NCBI GenBank assembly: GCA_945869825.1 | Contig: CAMBQF010000015.1 | Coordinates: 1 to 35,667 of the forward strand | DNA length: 35,667 nucleotides | Direction: 5' to 3' | Origin: Chitinophaga pinensis | GTDB lineage: Bacteria > Bacteroidota > Bacteroidia > CAMBQF01 | Shown: positions 1-8,228 of the stretch, piece by piece | Numbering within the stretch: position 1 is the stretch's first letter | Layout of the letters: each line of letters begins with the position of its first letter | Translations under genes and position numbers: made by a program | Notes under the pieces: generated by a model | The model's database searches: none | Seen by the model: the letters and a program-made list of their open reading frames with translations, nothing else | Told to the model about the DNA's origin: nothing

Positions 1-846
1 AAAGATGCCATTGCCGACAGGTTCCGCAAGGTGAGTAATAACGAGCGTCCGTCGGTAGATGTTATGTCGCCCGATGTTAGGATTAACGTACACATCAGCA
101 GTAACTATTGCACCTTATCATTAGACTCTTCGGGCGAATCGCTTCACCGTAGGGGTTATAAACTAGGTATGCATGAGGCGCCTATGAGCGAGGTACTGGC
201 AGCCGGCTTGTTAATGCTTAGCGGTTGGGATAAAACTACCCCGCTGATTGACCCTATGTGCGGTTCGGGAACATTCTTAACCGAGGCGGCCCTAATGGCG
301 ACCAATACGCCTCCGGGTATGTTCCGCAAACAGTTTGGTTTTGAACGTTGGAGAGGGTTTGATGAGAACCTATGGCGCAAGGTAAAAGGCGATGGGAAGG
401 CATCTATAAAACCATTGACTACTGAAATATCGGGCTCTGACTTCAATACCAAAAGCCTGGAAGCCGCGGCCGATAACATTAAAAACTGTGGTTTTGAAAT
501 GGATATCCGTGTTGAGAAGCTGGCCTTTGAAAAGATGGATGCACCGGGCAAGCCTGTGTTTTTAATAATGAACCCGCCCTATGGCGAGCGTTTAAAACCC
601 GAGCAGTTAAACGGGTTATATGCCATGATAGGCACCAAGCTTAAAAACGATTTTGCAGGCAGCGAGGCATGGATAATATCGCCCAACGTTGATGCAATGA
701 AGAATGTAGGCCTTAAACCATCGCGCAAAATAACCGTCTACAATGGCCCATTAGAGTGCAAATTTATGAACTTTAAAATGTTTAGGGGCAGCCTTAAAGA
801 GTTTAAAGGGGGTGTGGCAGAAGCGGCTAAACCCGCCTCAGAATAA
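1..846 (+). CDS. THUMP-type class I SAM-dependent rRNA methyltransferase (RlmL/YpsC family), 5' end cut by window
   Basis: The frame is open from base 1, so the true start lies upstream; the GTG at 31 is internal. The first visible residues (KDAIADRFRK followed by RPSVD and a PD-RINVHI stretch) match the end of the THUMP domain and linker of the RlmL/YpsC family. The methyltransferase domain follows, with SAM-binding motif I (DPMCGSGTFLTEAAL, nt about 250-294) and catalytic motif IV NPPYGERL (nt about 571-594), the N-P-P-Y signature of N2-guanine and N6-adenine methyltransferases. By family it probably makes N2-methylguanosine in 23S rRNA using S-adenosylmethionine; the exact target cannot be read from sequence. 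It is convergent with folP, with a palindromic repeat between them. Confidence 0.9.
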   Translation, partial: KDAIADRFRKVSNNERPSVDVMSPDVRINVHISSNYCTLSLDSSGESLHRRGYKLGMHEAPMSEVLAAGLLMLSGWDKTTPLIDPMCGSGTFLTEAALMATNTPPGMFRKQFGFERWRGFDENLWRKVKGDGKASIKPLTTEISGSDFNTKSLEAAADNIKNCGFEMDIRVEKLAFEKMDAPGKPVFLIMNPPYGERLKPEQLNGLYAMIGTKLKNDFAGSEAWIISPNVDAMKNVGLKPSRKITVYNGPLECKFMNFKMFRGSLKEFKGGVAEAAKPASE

Positions 847-897
847 ATCCCCTCTTGAAAGGGGTGTCAATCCGCCTAAGGCGGATGACGGGGTGTG
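847..897. repeat. Intergenic palindromic repeat between convergent genes
   Basis: The sequence holds a CCCCT/AGGGG inverted pair (about 849-864) followed by a perfect 7-bp stem ATCCGCC-TAA-GGCGGAT (870-886) and GACGGGGTGTGT. I recognise the general form CCCCTC..GAGGGG-TGTC-stem-GACGGGGTGTG as a common dispersed intergenic repeat of Bacteroidota genomes. It fills the gap between the methyltransferase stop and the folP stop and may also act as a bidirectional transcription end. Confidence 0.7.
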
Positions 898-902
898 TTA
901 CT

Positions 903-1760
903 TTAAACCGACTGACTAAAATTCCAAAGAGTTACCGCCTCCACTGCCTCTTTAACATCGTGTACACGTAGTATAGCGGCTCCTTTTTCTAGCGCAATGG
1001 TATTGGCGGCAATAGTGCCGGGTAAGGCTTCAGAGGCTGTCAAGCCAAGCGGTTTGTATATCATCCCCTTGCGCGATACGCCTGCCAGTATGGGGCAACC
1101 CAATAGTTGTAGCTGCCTAAGGTTGCTTAGTAATTGATAATTATGCTCGGTAGTTTTGCCAAAGCCAAAGCCGGGGTCAACAATAATATCAGCCACCCCA
1201 AGGCGTTTCAGTTCATTGATTTTTTGAGAAAGAGAGAGTAATACTTCGGCAACTACATTGGTATACTCGGGGTTTTGCTGCATGGTTTGCGGCGTGCCTT
1301 GTATATGCATTAGTATATAGGGTACATGCAGTTTGGCTACGGTGGCAAACATGGCGGCATCCATAGTTCCGCCGGCAATGTCGTTTATAATGTGTGCGCC
1401 TGCTTTTATCGCTTCTTCGGCTACAACAGCGCGGTAAGTGTCAACAGATATAATAGCATCTGGAAATTCAGTAGCAATAGCTTTTACAACAGGTAGTAAC
1501 CGTTCCAGTTCTTCGTCAATGCTTATTTCCGTAGCGCCGGGGCGGGTTGATGCCGCACCAATGTCGATGATATCGCCCCCATGGGTAAGAATCTCTTCGG
1601 CACGTTTTATGGCTGCCTCTATGGTGTTGTTCTTGCCGCCATCATAGAACGAATCGGGCGTGGCATTAAGTATCCCCATTACCACAGGATAGGCAAAACT
1701 GAAAAGTTTCCCGTTAATGTTAAAAACATTATTGGGGGTAAATAATGTATCTTGTGGCAC
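903..1760 (-). CDS. folP: Dihydropteroate synthase
   Basis: Condenses 7,8-dihydropterin pyrophosphate with p-aminobenzoate to give 7,8-dihydropteroate in cytosolic folate synthesis. Family motifs run in order: MGILNATPDSFYDGG (pterin/pyrophosphate loop), DIGAASTRPGA, SVDTYRA, IINDIAGG, DPGFGFGKT, GVSRKG and the C-terminal ILRVHDV. The start is chosen at the GTG at 1760 (285 aa, the usual family length). A longer frame exists to a TTG at 1826, but a TAnnTTTG promoter element at 1786-1779 lies inside that extension, and the extra residues do not resemble the family. Divergent from the DUF1599 gene, a neighbourhood I recall as common in Bacteroidota. Confidence 0.93.
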   Translation of the reverse strand: MPQDTLFTPNNVFNINGKLFSFAYPVVMGILNATPDSFYDGGKNNTIEAAIKRAEEILTHGGDIIDIGAASTRPGATEISIDEELERLLPVVKAIATEFPDAIISVDTYRAVVAEEAIKAGAHIINDIAGGTMDAAMFATVAKLHVPYILMHIQGTPQTMQQNPEYTNVVAEVLLSLSQKINELKRLGVADIIVDPGFGFGKTTEHNYQLLSNLRQLQLLGCPILAGVSRKGMIYKPLGLTASEALPGTIAANTIALEKGAAILRVHDVKEAVEAVTLWNFSQSV

Positions 1761-1767
1761 CTTGTAA

Positions 1768-1775
1768 TAACTTTG
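1768..1775 (+). promoter_or_regulatory. Bacteroidetes -7 element for the DUF1599 gene
   Basis: TAACTTTG fits TAnnTTTG exactly and lies 50 nt upstream of the ATG at 1826. The -33 box is poor. It is interleaved with the folP promoter on the other strand, so the two divergent promoters overlap. Confidence 0.55.
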
Positions 1776-1778
1776 GAG

Positions 1779-1808
1779 CAAAAATACGCCCGATGACGAT
1801 TGCTGCAA
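1779..1808 (-). promoter_or_regulatory. Bacteroidetes-type promoter for folP
   Basis: On the minus strand TTG (1808-1806), 19 nt, then TATTTTTG (1786-1779) fits the TTG-N19-21-TAnnTTTG consensus. Transcription would begin near 1773, about a dozen bases before the GTG at 1760. This is the main reason for preferring that start. Confidence 0.6.
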
Positions 1809-1825
1809 GCGCTGAAAACCACACA

Positions 1826-2368
1826 ATGGAAAAAACTCTTCAACAATACCAATCTGTTATAAACCGCTGCCGCTCTGTTTTTGAGAAGAAGATGAATGAT
1901 TACGGCAGTTCTTGGCGCATTTTACGTACCTCGTCGCTTACCGATCAGTTGTTCATAAAAGCCCAGCGCATACGCAGTATCGAGGAAAAAGGCACCCAGC
2001 TTATTGATGATGGGGTGGTAACAGAGTACGAAAGCCTGGTTAACTATGCTATTATTGCCCTTATACAACTGGAGCTTACCCCGGCCGAAGAGCCACATAT
2101 GCCCGTTGACAAAGCCATACAGCTATATGTTAAGTACGCTGACAGTGCTAAAGACCTGATGAGCAAAAAGAATCACGACTATGGCGAGGCTTGGCGCAAC
2201 ATGCGTGTTAGCTCATTAACCGACCTTATCCTGTCTAAAATTATGCGCATTAAGCAAATTGAAGATAACGACGGCCGCACCCTTATTTCAGAGGGGATTG
2301 ACAGCAACTACTACGATATTCTTAACTACGCTGTATTCGCCCTTATCAAACTGGAAGAGGTGGAGTAA
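1826..2368 (+). CDS. DUF1599 (nucleotide modification-associated domain 1) protein with internal duplication
   Basis: 180 aa from the ATG at 1826, giving the family-like N-terminus MEKTLQQYQSVINRC. A 27-residue upstream extension in frame spans both divergent promoters and is not used. The protein is two copies of one unit of about 80-90 residues: the first has KKMNDYGSSWRILRTSSLTD, then RIRSIEE and LVNYAIIALIQLE; the second has KKNHDYGEAWRNMRVSSLTD, then RIKQIED and LNYAVFALIKLEE. The family is DUF1599, which I recall as linked to nucleotide modification by comparative genomics; no biochemical activity is known to me. Cytosolic, with no signal peptide. It converges on lnt with a REP-like repeat between. 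Confidence 0.85.
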   Translation: MEKTLQQYQSVINRCRSVFEKKMNDYGSSWRILRTSSLTDQLFIKAQRIRSIEEKGTQLIDDGVVTEYESLVNYAIIALIQLELTPAEEPHMPVDKAIQLYVKYADSAKDLMSKKNHDYGEAWRNMRVSSLTDLILSKIMRIKQIEDNDGRTLISEGIDSNYYDILNYAVFALIKLEEVE

Positions 2369-2402
2369 CGTCATTGCGAAGAGCAAAGCGAGAAAGCAAT
2401 CT
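2369..2402. repeat. REP-like repeat (GTCATTGCGAAG..GAAAGCAATCTC type)
   Basis: The segment starts CGTCATTGCGAAGAG and ends AAGCAATCTC, so ATTGC and GCAAT form its ends. I recognise this as a dispersed repeat widespread in Bacteroidota and some other phyla. It fills the whole gap between the convergent DUF1599 and lnt genes. Confidence 0.75.
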
Positions 2403-4016
2403 CTACTTTTTAACTTGTTTCTTCCTTTCCCTAAAAACCTTCACCTTTAACCAAACAGCCCCGGCTAAAAACAGCAGCAGCAACCAGTTGCAAATGCGCG
2501 CTATATAGTCGCCATGCAGGGTATAAAACGTAAGTTCCGTATTAGCATTTATGGTTTGCTTAATAGCCGCGGGCTCCCAGTATTTAGTAGCCTGAAACAT
2601 TTCGCCACGTTGGTTTATAAAGCACGATATACCTGTATTTGCCGACCGTGCAATGCTCCGCCTACTCTCTATAGCCCTTAGCCTTGCATAGCTGCAATGC
2701 TGTCTGTGCCCGGGAGTATCGCGCCACCATCCATCGTTGGTTATAATAAATACAAGTTGTGCGCCTTTCTTAACAAACTCGCCCATATACTCACCATACA
2801 CGCTCTCGTAGCAAATAGATGGGGCAATTTTCATCCCGCTGTTGTGGTTCTCAAATACATGCTGAATGGTATCGCGCCCAAGGCTGCCCGTCATACCGCC
2901 AAGGTCTATGGCATACTTCTCTAAAAAGCCTGCCCAGGTTGGCATACGCTCAACCCCCGGCACCAGTTTAGATTTATGCGAGTATTGCACCAGCTCTGTA
3001 GTATCCAGTTGCAGGGCTGTATTATAGCTATCGTAAAAGTAGTTGCCTTGCCTGTCTTTTCGCGCCGTAGCCGATGGGGTCTCCCACTTTTTATAATGCC
3101 TGTAGCTCGATGCTCCCGTTACCAAAAGCGCATGAGGACTGGCTTTTAGCATCTTACGCAGCAGTTGCACCTCTGTATATTCATTTATAAAATCCTCCTC
3201 TATACCGGCAGATAGCGCCGTTTCCGGGCCAATAATATAATCTATGGTAGGGTCTATTAATGGCTGGGCTAATTTTATAAACTTCTCCGTTTGTTGAATA
3301 TAGGTTCCGCTGGCAAATTTTTCGTTATATGGGTCTATGTTTGGCTGCACAACCAACACATTTACAGGGACTGTTTTTTCAGCATACCCATTATACCTAA
3401 CTATTGATAATATTATAGGTATCAGTATAATACAAGTAAAAATTAATCCCGGGTATAATACTTTTTTTACATCAGCCTTATCAAATTTTACCAATGCAAT
3501 AAAGAACAAAATATTAGCCGTAAAAATCCATGTTGTACCACCAAAAACACCTGTATATTCATACCATTGCACCCATTTATAATTCTCGCTAAAAACATTG
3601 CCCAATGTTAACCAGGGCCAGGTTAAATCCCACTCCAGGTGAAATTTTTCAAAGGCTATCCAGTACACCGGTAACGATAGCAGCCCCCACTGCCCGGGCA
3701 GGTATTTGTAGGTAAACTGAAAGGCTGTGTACACAATGGTAAAGAACAGTGATAGCAGCACAATGGCAGCTACCCCACCCGGCGGCGATGAAAACCAAAC
3801 CCAGTAAGTTGTTAACGTATTCCATAAAACAAAGGCTATGTAGGCAAAAAACGTTATTTGCAGGGTGCCAGCCCTCTGCTTCTTCAAATCATATGATATC
3901 AGCAAAAGCGGCACAAATGCTATAAAAATCAACGGTGCAAAACCGCGCTCAGGCCACGCTACACTAAACAGCAACCCGCTTAAAACAGATAACCCTAATT
4001 TCTTTATAAAACTCAT
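2403..4016 (-). CDS. lnt: Apolipoprotein N-acyltransferase
   Basis: Adds the third acyl chain to the N-terminal cysteine of lipoproteins in the inner membrane. The N-terminal half is hydrophobic with several membrane segments (about residues 5-210), followed by a periplasmic nitrilase-like domain. The Glu-Lys-Cys catalytic triad is visible: E265 in IIGPETAL, K348 in HKSKLVP, C402 in PSICYES. A last membrane helix lies near the C-terminus (about 508-526). Start taken at the ATG at 4016 (537 aa; MSFIKKLGLS), because the upstream ATG at 4052 adds a polar 12-residue stretch that would include the likely promoter (CATATTTG, G at about 4023). At least four predicted lipoproteins in this window would be substrates. 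Confidence 0.93.
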   Translation of the reverse strand: MSFIKKLGLSVLSGLLFSVAWPERGFAPLIFIAFVPLLLISYDLKKQRAGTLQITFFAYIAFVLWNTLTTYWVWFSSPPGGVAAIVLLSLFFTIVYTAFQFTYKYLPGQWGLLSLPVYWIAFEKFHLEWDLTWPWLTLGNVFSENYKWVQWYEYTGVFGGTTWIFTANILFFIALVKFDKADVKKVLYPGLIFTCIILIPIILSIVRYNGYAEKTVPVNVLVVQPNIDPYNEKFASGTYIQQTEKFIKLAQPLIDPTIDYIIGPETALSAGIEEDFINEYTEVQLLRKMLKASPHALLVTGASSYRHYKKWETPSATARKDRQGNYFYDSYNTALQLDTTELVQYSHKSKLVPGVERMPTWAGFLEKYAIDLGGMTGSLGRDTIQHVFENHNSGMKIAPSICYESVYGEYMGEFVKKGAQLVFIITNDGWWRDTPGHRQHCSYARLRAIESRRSIARSANTGISCFINQRGEMFQATKYWEPAAIKQTINANTELTFYTLHGDYIARICNWLLLLFLAGAVWLKVKVFRERKKQVKK

Positions 4017-4082
4017 AAAATGCAAATATGTAAAATTATGGTTAATGTTCAATTTTAAATAGGCTACTTATAAGTGTTTAAT

Positions 4083-4090
4083 TATATTTG
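4083..4090 (+). promoter_or_regulatory. Bacteroidetes -7 element for the TPR/PorE-like operon
   Basis: TATATTTG matches TAnnTTTG and lies 23 nt before the ATG at 4114. No clear TTTG -33 box is seen at the expected spacing. Confidence 0.5.
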
Positions 4091-4113
4091 TAGCTAAATT
4101 TAAGAGAAATAAG

Positions 4114-5139
4114 ATGAAGAACCTTACTCTTTTAGCTGTTTTGTTGATTTTTAGCGTATCGGTTAACGCGCAGGGCGAGAAGGCAAAAAAGGCTTTTAAT
4201 GCAGGCGTAACCAATTACGACAAGAAAAATTTCGCATCGGCGCTTAAAGATTTTGACAATGCCATAGCCCTTGAGCCTAAGTTTACTCAGGCCTATTTTA
4301 ACCGTGGTGTTACCAAGTATGAGCTTAAAGACTACACTGGTGCGGTTAAAGACCTTACCTCGTGTATTGTTTTGGGTGAAAACACTGAAAAAATCTACTT
4401 CTTGCGCGCTAAAGCAAAAATAGCCACTAAAGAGTATGAAGGGGCATTAATTGATTGCGACCGTGCGGTTGATATTAACCCGGCCAACCACGAAAACTAT
4501 TACTACCGTGGCGGTGTTAAGGTTGAGTTAGGCGATTACACATCAGCAATTATTGATTTTGATAAATGCATTTCTATGAAAGCCGACTTTGCCGAAGCCT
4601 ATAACGACAGAGGCAGCGCAAAGCGCGAAAGCGATGACCTTGATGGTGCCATTGCCGACTACCGCAAAGCTATTGAACTTAAGCCCGATTTTGCACAGGC
4701 CTATAACAACCTGGGCAGCTCGCTTAAAAAGAAAGGCGATTTAACAGGCGCTATCACAGCATATACCAAAGCTACAGAACTTAAAAACGATTACTATATA
4801 GCTTTCAATAACCTTGGCAGTGTTTACTTTGATAAAGAAGACTATGCAAAGGCCGCTGAAAACTTTACAAGGGCTATCCAGATTAATCCTAACTATTATT
4901 TCGCTTATAATAACCGTGGGGCTGCCCGCATGAAGAGTAAAGACTTTAGCGGTGCCGTTGCCGACTTTACACAAGCTCTCAATATTAATAAAGATTACTC
5001 TTACGCATACCTAAACAGGGGTATTGCTAAAGAAATGAATAGCGATTTTAAAGGTGCTTGCGAAGATTGGCATCTTGCCCTTAATAAAGGTTTGGCTACC
5101 GCCCAAACATTTATTGATAACCAGTGCACCAAAAAGTAA
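4114..5139 (+). CDS. Exported tetratricopeptide repeat protein
   Basis: 341 aa with a cleavable Sec signal peptide (MKNLTLLAVLLIFSVSVNAQ) and then TPR units through to the C-terminus. TPR signatures recur about every 34 residues, such as AFNAGVTNYDKKNFASALKDFDNAIALEPKF in parts and the repeated AYNNLG/AYNNRG and LKPDFAQAYNN helices. I count about eight units. TPRs form a protein-binding solenoid; nothing here indicates catalysis. The next gene starts 26 nt downstream on the same strand and itself begins with TPR-like helices, so the two are likely co-transcribed and may act in one periplasmic complex. The specific partner is unknown. Confidence 0.88.
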   Translation: MKNLTLLAVLLIFSVSVNAQGEKAKKAFNAGVTNYDKKNFASALKDFDNAIALEPKFTQAYFNRGVTKYELKDYTGAVKDLTSCIVLGENTEKIYFLRAKAKIATKEYEGALIDCDRAVDINPANHENYYYRGGVKVELGDYTSAIIDFDKCISMKADFAEAYNDRGSAKRESDDLDGAIADYRKAIELKPDFAQAYNNLGSSLKKKGDLTGAITAYTKATELKNDYYIAFNNLGSVYFDKEDYAKAAENFTRAIQINPNYYFAYNNRGAARMKSKDFSGAVADFTQALNINKDYSYAYLNRGIAKEMNSDFKGACEDWHLALNKGLATAQTFIDNQCTKK

Positions 5140-5165
5140 TTAGTTAAAACCTAAGCATTAATAAG

Positions 5166-7229
5166 ATGAAGAAAATTGGACATTTCATACTTGCATTAAC
5201 CCTATGGTTTTTGGCAGGCAGCTTAAATGCCCAACAAAATGTTGAGTTTACAAAGGCTAATTTTCCAAACCTTAAATCAGAACTTAAGGATGCCCAAGCC
5301 AACATTAAAGAAGGTGATAAATTTTATAATCAGGGGCCTTACTTTTATCAACAGGCATTGCCTTTCTTTTTAAAGGCGAATAATTTTAACCCTAACAATG
5401 CCATGCTTAACTATAAAATTGGCAACTGTTTATTACGTTCTCCACAAAAGGCAAAAGCTATTGAGCACTTGGAAAAAGCACAAAAACTTAAGCCCGATAT
5501 CGGAAGCGGTATCTACTTCTCTCTTGCCACAGGCTACCAAAACAATCTGCAGTGGGATAAAGCTATAGACTTTTATAAAACCTATAAAGCAACTATACCT
5601 GCAAAATACCCCGACGAGATTTTTATTACTGATAAACGTATTGCCGAATGCGAAAATGGCAAAAAGTTTGTAGCTAACCCGGTGCGTATCTTAATTGAAA
5701 ACGCTGGCAATGGAATTAATACAATTTACCCTGAATACTCTCCTGTAATTTCTGCAGATGAGTCTGTTATGTATTTCACCTCTCGCCGCGATAATACAAC
5801 CGGTGGCGGTATATCTAATATTGATGAAAAGTACTACGAAGACGTTTACCGTGGCGTTCGTGATACTCAAGAATCGTGGGGCAATGTAGCTAACCTCTCA
5901 TCAGTTAATACTGATTATAACGATGCTACCGTTAACCTTTCGCCCGATGGACAAAAGCTATTGCTTTATAAAGATGGTAAACGTGGTGGCGATATTTACC
6001 AGTCTATTCTGGTAGGCAATGAGTGGTCTAAGCCAGAACCATTAAGCAACTCGGTAAATACACCGTATTATGAAACCCATGCATCTTATTCTTTTGATGG
6101 CCGTATACTATACTTTGTAAGTAACAAGCCTGATGGTAGCTATGGTGGTAAAGATATTTATTACTGCTATGTTGATGAAAAAGGTAACTTAGGTCAGCCT
6201 ATCAACATTGGGCCTGAAATTAATACACGGTTTGATGAAGAAGGTGTTTTTGCCCACCCCGATGGTAAAACACTTTATTTCGCATCTCAAGGCCACACAA
6301 CCATGGGCGGGTTCGATTTCTTTAAATCTACCTTTAAAGACGGAAAATGGGGCAAGCCCGAAAACTTAGGCTACCCTATCAACTCTGCCGATGATGATGT
6401 TTTCTTTGTTGTAACTGCAGATAGCCGCCGAGCCTATTTCTCTTCATTTAAGCAAGATGGTTTTGGCGAAAAAGATATTTACCGCCTTACTTTTTTAGGT
6501 GATGAAAAGCGCTTTGTTCTTAACACAGAAGATAACCTTTTATCTAGCCTTGATATAACTGTTAATCAAAAGCTTATAGAACAAAAGCTTGATATACCCA
6601 CTGGCGAGCTTACCATCTTAAAAGGTACCGTTTACGATAAGATTACCAAAAAGCCGCTTTTTGGTACCATAGAGATTGTCGATTTGGAGCAAAACTCTAT
6701 TGTATCAACTTTCTCATCTAACAGTGCTACAGGTAAGTACCTTGTTTCTCTGCCTTCGGGCCGCAACTATTCGGTAACAGCTATTGCCGATAATTACCTG
6801 TTCAAGTCTGAAAACTTTAACATACCTAAAGCTACAGGCTACCAAGAGGTTGAAAGGGATTTTCCGCTCGATAGGATTGATGTTGGCCGTAAAATTGTAT
6901 TGAAAAACATTTTCTTCGACTTTGACAAATATACTCTTCGTGATATATCAGGCGCCGAGTTAGAACGCCTTGTTAAATTAATGAACCAGTACCCAAAACT
7001 TAAAATTGAAATATCTGGCCATACAGATAACGTAGGTTCTGAAACTTATAATAAAACCCTGTCAGAAAACCGCGCTAAAGTAGTGGTTGACTATTTAATC
7101 AACAGGGGTATAGATAAATCTCGCCTGGTGTTTAAAGGCTATGGTTTCTCGCAACCTATTGCATCTAACGATAGCGATGGTGGCCGCCAGTTAAACCGCC
7201 GCACAGAGTTTAAAGTATTAGCTAAATAA
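5166..7229 (+). CDS. PorE-like OmpA-family protein (TPR, beta-propeller, carboxypeptidase regulatory domain, OmpA C-terminal)
   Basis: 687 aa with a Sec signal peptide (cleavage near LNAQ). Order of domains: TPR helices (about 30-150); a WD40-like PD40 propeller (about 165-445) with repeated YSPVISADESVMYFTSRR, YSFDGRILYFVSNKPDG and HPDGKTLYFASQG blades; a carboxypeptidase-regulatory-like fold (about 480-570, beginning ILKGTVYDKITKKPL); and an OmpA peptidoglycan-binding domain (about 580-687) with FFDFDKYTL, GHTDNVGSETYN, LSENRAKVVVDYL and LNRRTEF. This is the architecture of PorE, a component of the type IX secretion machinery of Porphyromonas gingivalis. Unlike PorE as I recall it, no lipobox cysteine follows the signal peptide. 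Bacteroidota carry several paralogues of this build, so PorE identity is likely but unproven. Confidence 0.8.
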   Translation: MKKIGHFILALTLWFLAGSLNAQQNVEFTKANFPNLKSELKDAQANIKEGDKFYNQGPYFYQQALPFFLKANNFNPNNAMLNYKIGNCLLRSPQKAKAIEHLEKAQKLKPDIGSGIYFSLATGYQNNLQWDKAIDFYKTYKATIPAKYPDEIFITDKRIAECENGKKFVANPVRILIENAGNGINTIYPEYSPVISADESVMYFTSRRDNTTGGGISNIDEKYYEDVYRGVRDTQESWGNVANLSSVNTDYNDATVNLSPDGQKLLLYKDGKRGGDIYQSILVGNEWSKPEPLSNSVNTPYYETHASYSFDGRILYFVSNKPDGSYGGKDIYYCYVDEKGNLGQPINIGPEINTRFDEEGVFAHPDGKTLYFASQGHTTMGGFDFFKSTFKDGKWGKPENLGYPINSADDDVFFVVTADSRRAYFSSFKQDGFGEKDIYRLTFLGDEKRFVLNTEDNLLSSLDITVNQKLIEQKLDIPTGELTILKGTVYDKITKKPLFGTIEIVDLEQNSIVSTFSSNSATGKYLVSLPSGRNYSVTAIADNYLFKSENFNIPKATGYQEVERDFPLDRIDVGRKIVLKNIFFDFDKYTLRDISGAELERLVKLMNQYPKLKIEISGHTDNVGSETYNKTLSENRAKVVVDYLINRGIDKSRLVFKGYGFSQPIASNDSDGGRQLNRRTEFKVLAK

Positions 7230-7271
7230 TTAATATATTTATAAAAACAACCTTTAAAAGTTATACCACAA

Positions 7272-8096
7272 ATGAAAAAGTTTTTACTGTCAGCCGCAGC
7301 CATCGGCATTATGGCTATCAATGTTAATGCGCAATGTACACCTGGCAATATTCAGGCCGATTTTCAACCACTTATTGCAACATCATTACCCGCAGCAGCA
7401 GTAGGCCAGCCTTACAATACTACTATTTTATTCAAAGCCCCTGCTACTCTTACTATTAGTGCCGCAGATATTCCTTCAAACTTATTACCTGCCCAAATTG
7501 CTCCTTTTATTGGATTACTGCCTGCAAGCTTTACTGTTGGTGTTGATGCTATGACTGTGGGCCCGGTTACCGGTCTTCCCAGCGGTTTAACTGCAGCAGT
7601 TGGTGGTGGTACTACTTTCGCTGCTAACGAGCAAGGTTGTGTTGGTATTACTGGCACCGCTACTGCAGGCGGCAACTACACTGTTAACTTAGGTGTGCAA
7701 TACAACGTCACTTTAGATGCTTCTGCCCTTGGTTTACCTCTTGGTGGTTCATTCCCAATACCTCAACCAATACCAAGCCCGCAAGCTAAAACCTACAACA
7801 TTTCTGTTCCAACTTCTATAGAAGAGTTAGACGTTACCGCATTTGATTTAACTGATAATGCTCCAAACCCTTTCTCAGATCAAACCAACATCTTATTCAG
7901 CACCCCTAAACAAACTAATGTTGAACTTACTGTATTTAACATGTTGGGCAAAGTGGTATTCCAAAACAAATACCAGGCTAAACAAGGTAAAAACAACATC
8001 GAGTTTTCTGCTGATAAATTATCAGGTGGTTTATACATCTACAGCCTAAGCAATGGCTCAGAAGTTCGCACTGGTAAAATGCTTGTTACTAAGTAA
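7272..8096 (+). CDS. Secreted protein with T9SS type A sorting domain
   Basis: 274 aa. Signal peptide (MKKFLLSAAAIGIMAINVNAQ), then about 170 residues of low-charge sequence rich in Ala, Gly, Pro and Thr that I cannot assign to a family. The C-terminal 75-80 residues form a T9SS type A domain: NAPNPFSDQTNILFS, then VELTVFNMLGKVVF, a GKNNIEFSADKLSGGLYIY strand pair, and a closing GKMLVTK. Such domains direct passage through the outer-membrane type IX channel and surface attachment or release. It follows the PorE-like gene by 42 nt on the same strand and is ended by a strong hairpin. Function of the passenger is unknown. Confidence 0.82.
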   Translation: MKKFLLSAAAIGIMAINVNAQCTPGNIQADFQPLIATSLPAAAVGQPYNTTILFKAPATLTISAADIPSNLLPAQIAPFIGLLPASFTVGVDAMTVGPVTGLPSGLTAAVGGGTTFAANEQGCVGITGTATAGGNYTVNLGVQYNVTLDASALGLPLGGSFPIPQPIPSPQAKTYNISVPTSIEELDVTAFDLTDNAPNPFSDQTNILFSTPKQTNVELTVFNMLGKVVFQNKYQAKQGKNNIEFSADKLSGGLYIYSLSNGSEVRTGKMLVTK

Positions 8097-8116
8097 TCTA
8101 TCAATTTATAGATATT

Positions 8117-8150
8117 AAAAATCCCCAACGGTATACCGTTGGGGATTTTT
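8117..8150. terminator. Perfect-palindrome terminator between convergent genes
   Basis: A 34-nt perfect inverted repeat: 5' arm AAAAATCCCCAACGG, TATA centre, 3' arm CCGTTGGGGATTTTT. Because the arms end in A-tract and T-tract it can act on both strands, ending the T9SS-protein transcript from the left and the hydrolase operon from the right. Confidence 0.9.
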
Positions 8151-8228
8151 GTTTTAAGCTATGTTGTTATCCTTATTGGTTGCCCGGCAATTGAAATTGA
8201 CTTTCAGGATATGTAACTAATAAATAAG

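Noticed and set aside
1761-1826. N-terminal extension of folP from a TTG at 1826
   Set aside because: Contains the folP promoter element and does not resemble dihydropteroate synthases; the start at 1760 is preferred.
4017-4052. 12-residue extension of lnt
   Set aside because: Polar lead not typical of Lnt, and it overlaps the likely promoter; the ATG at 4016 gives the expected N-terminus.
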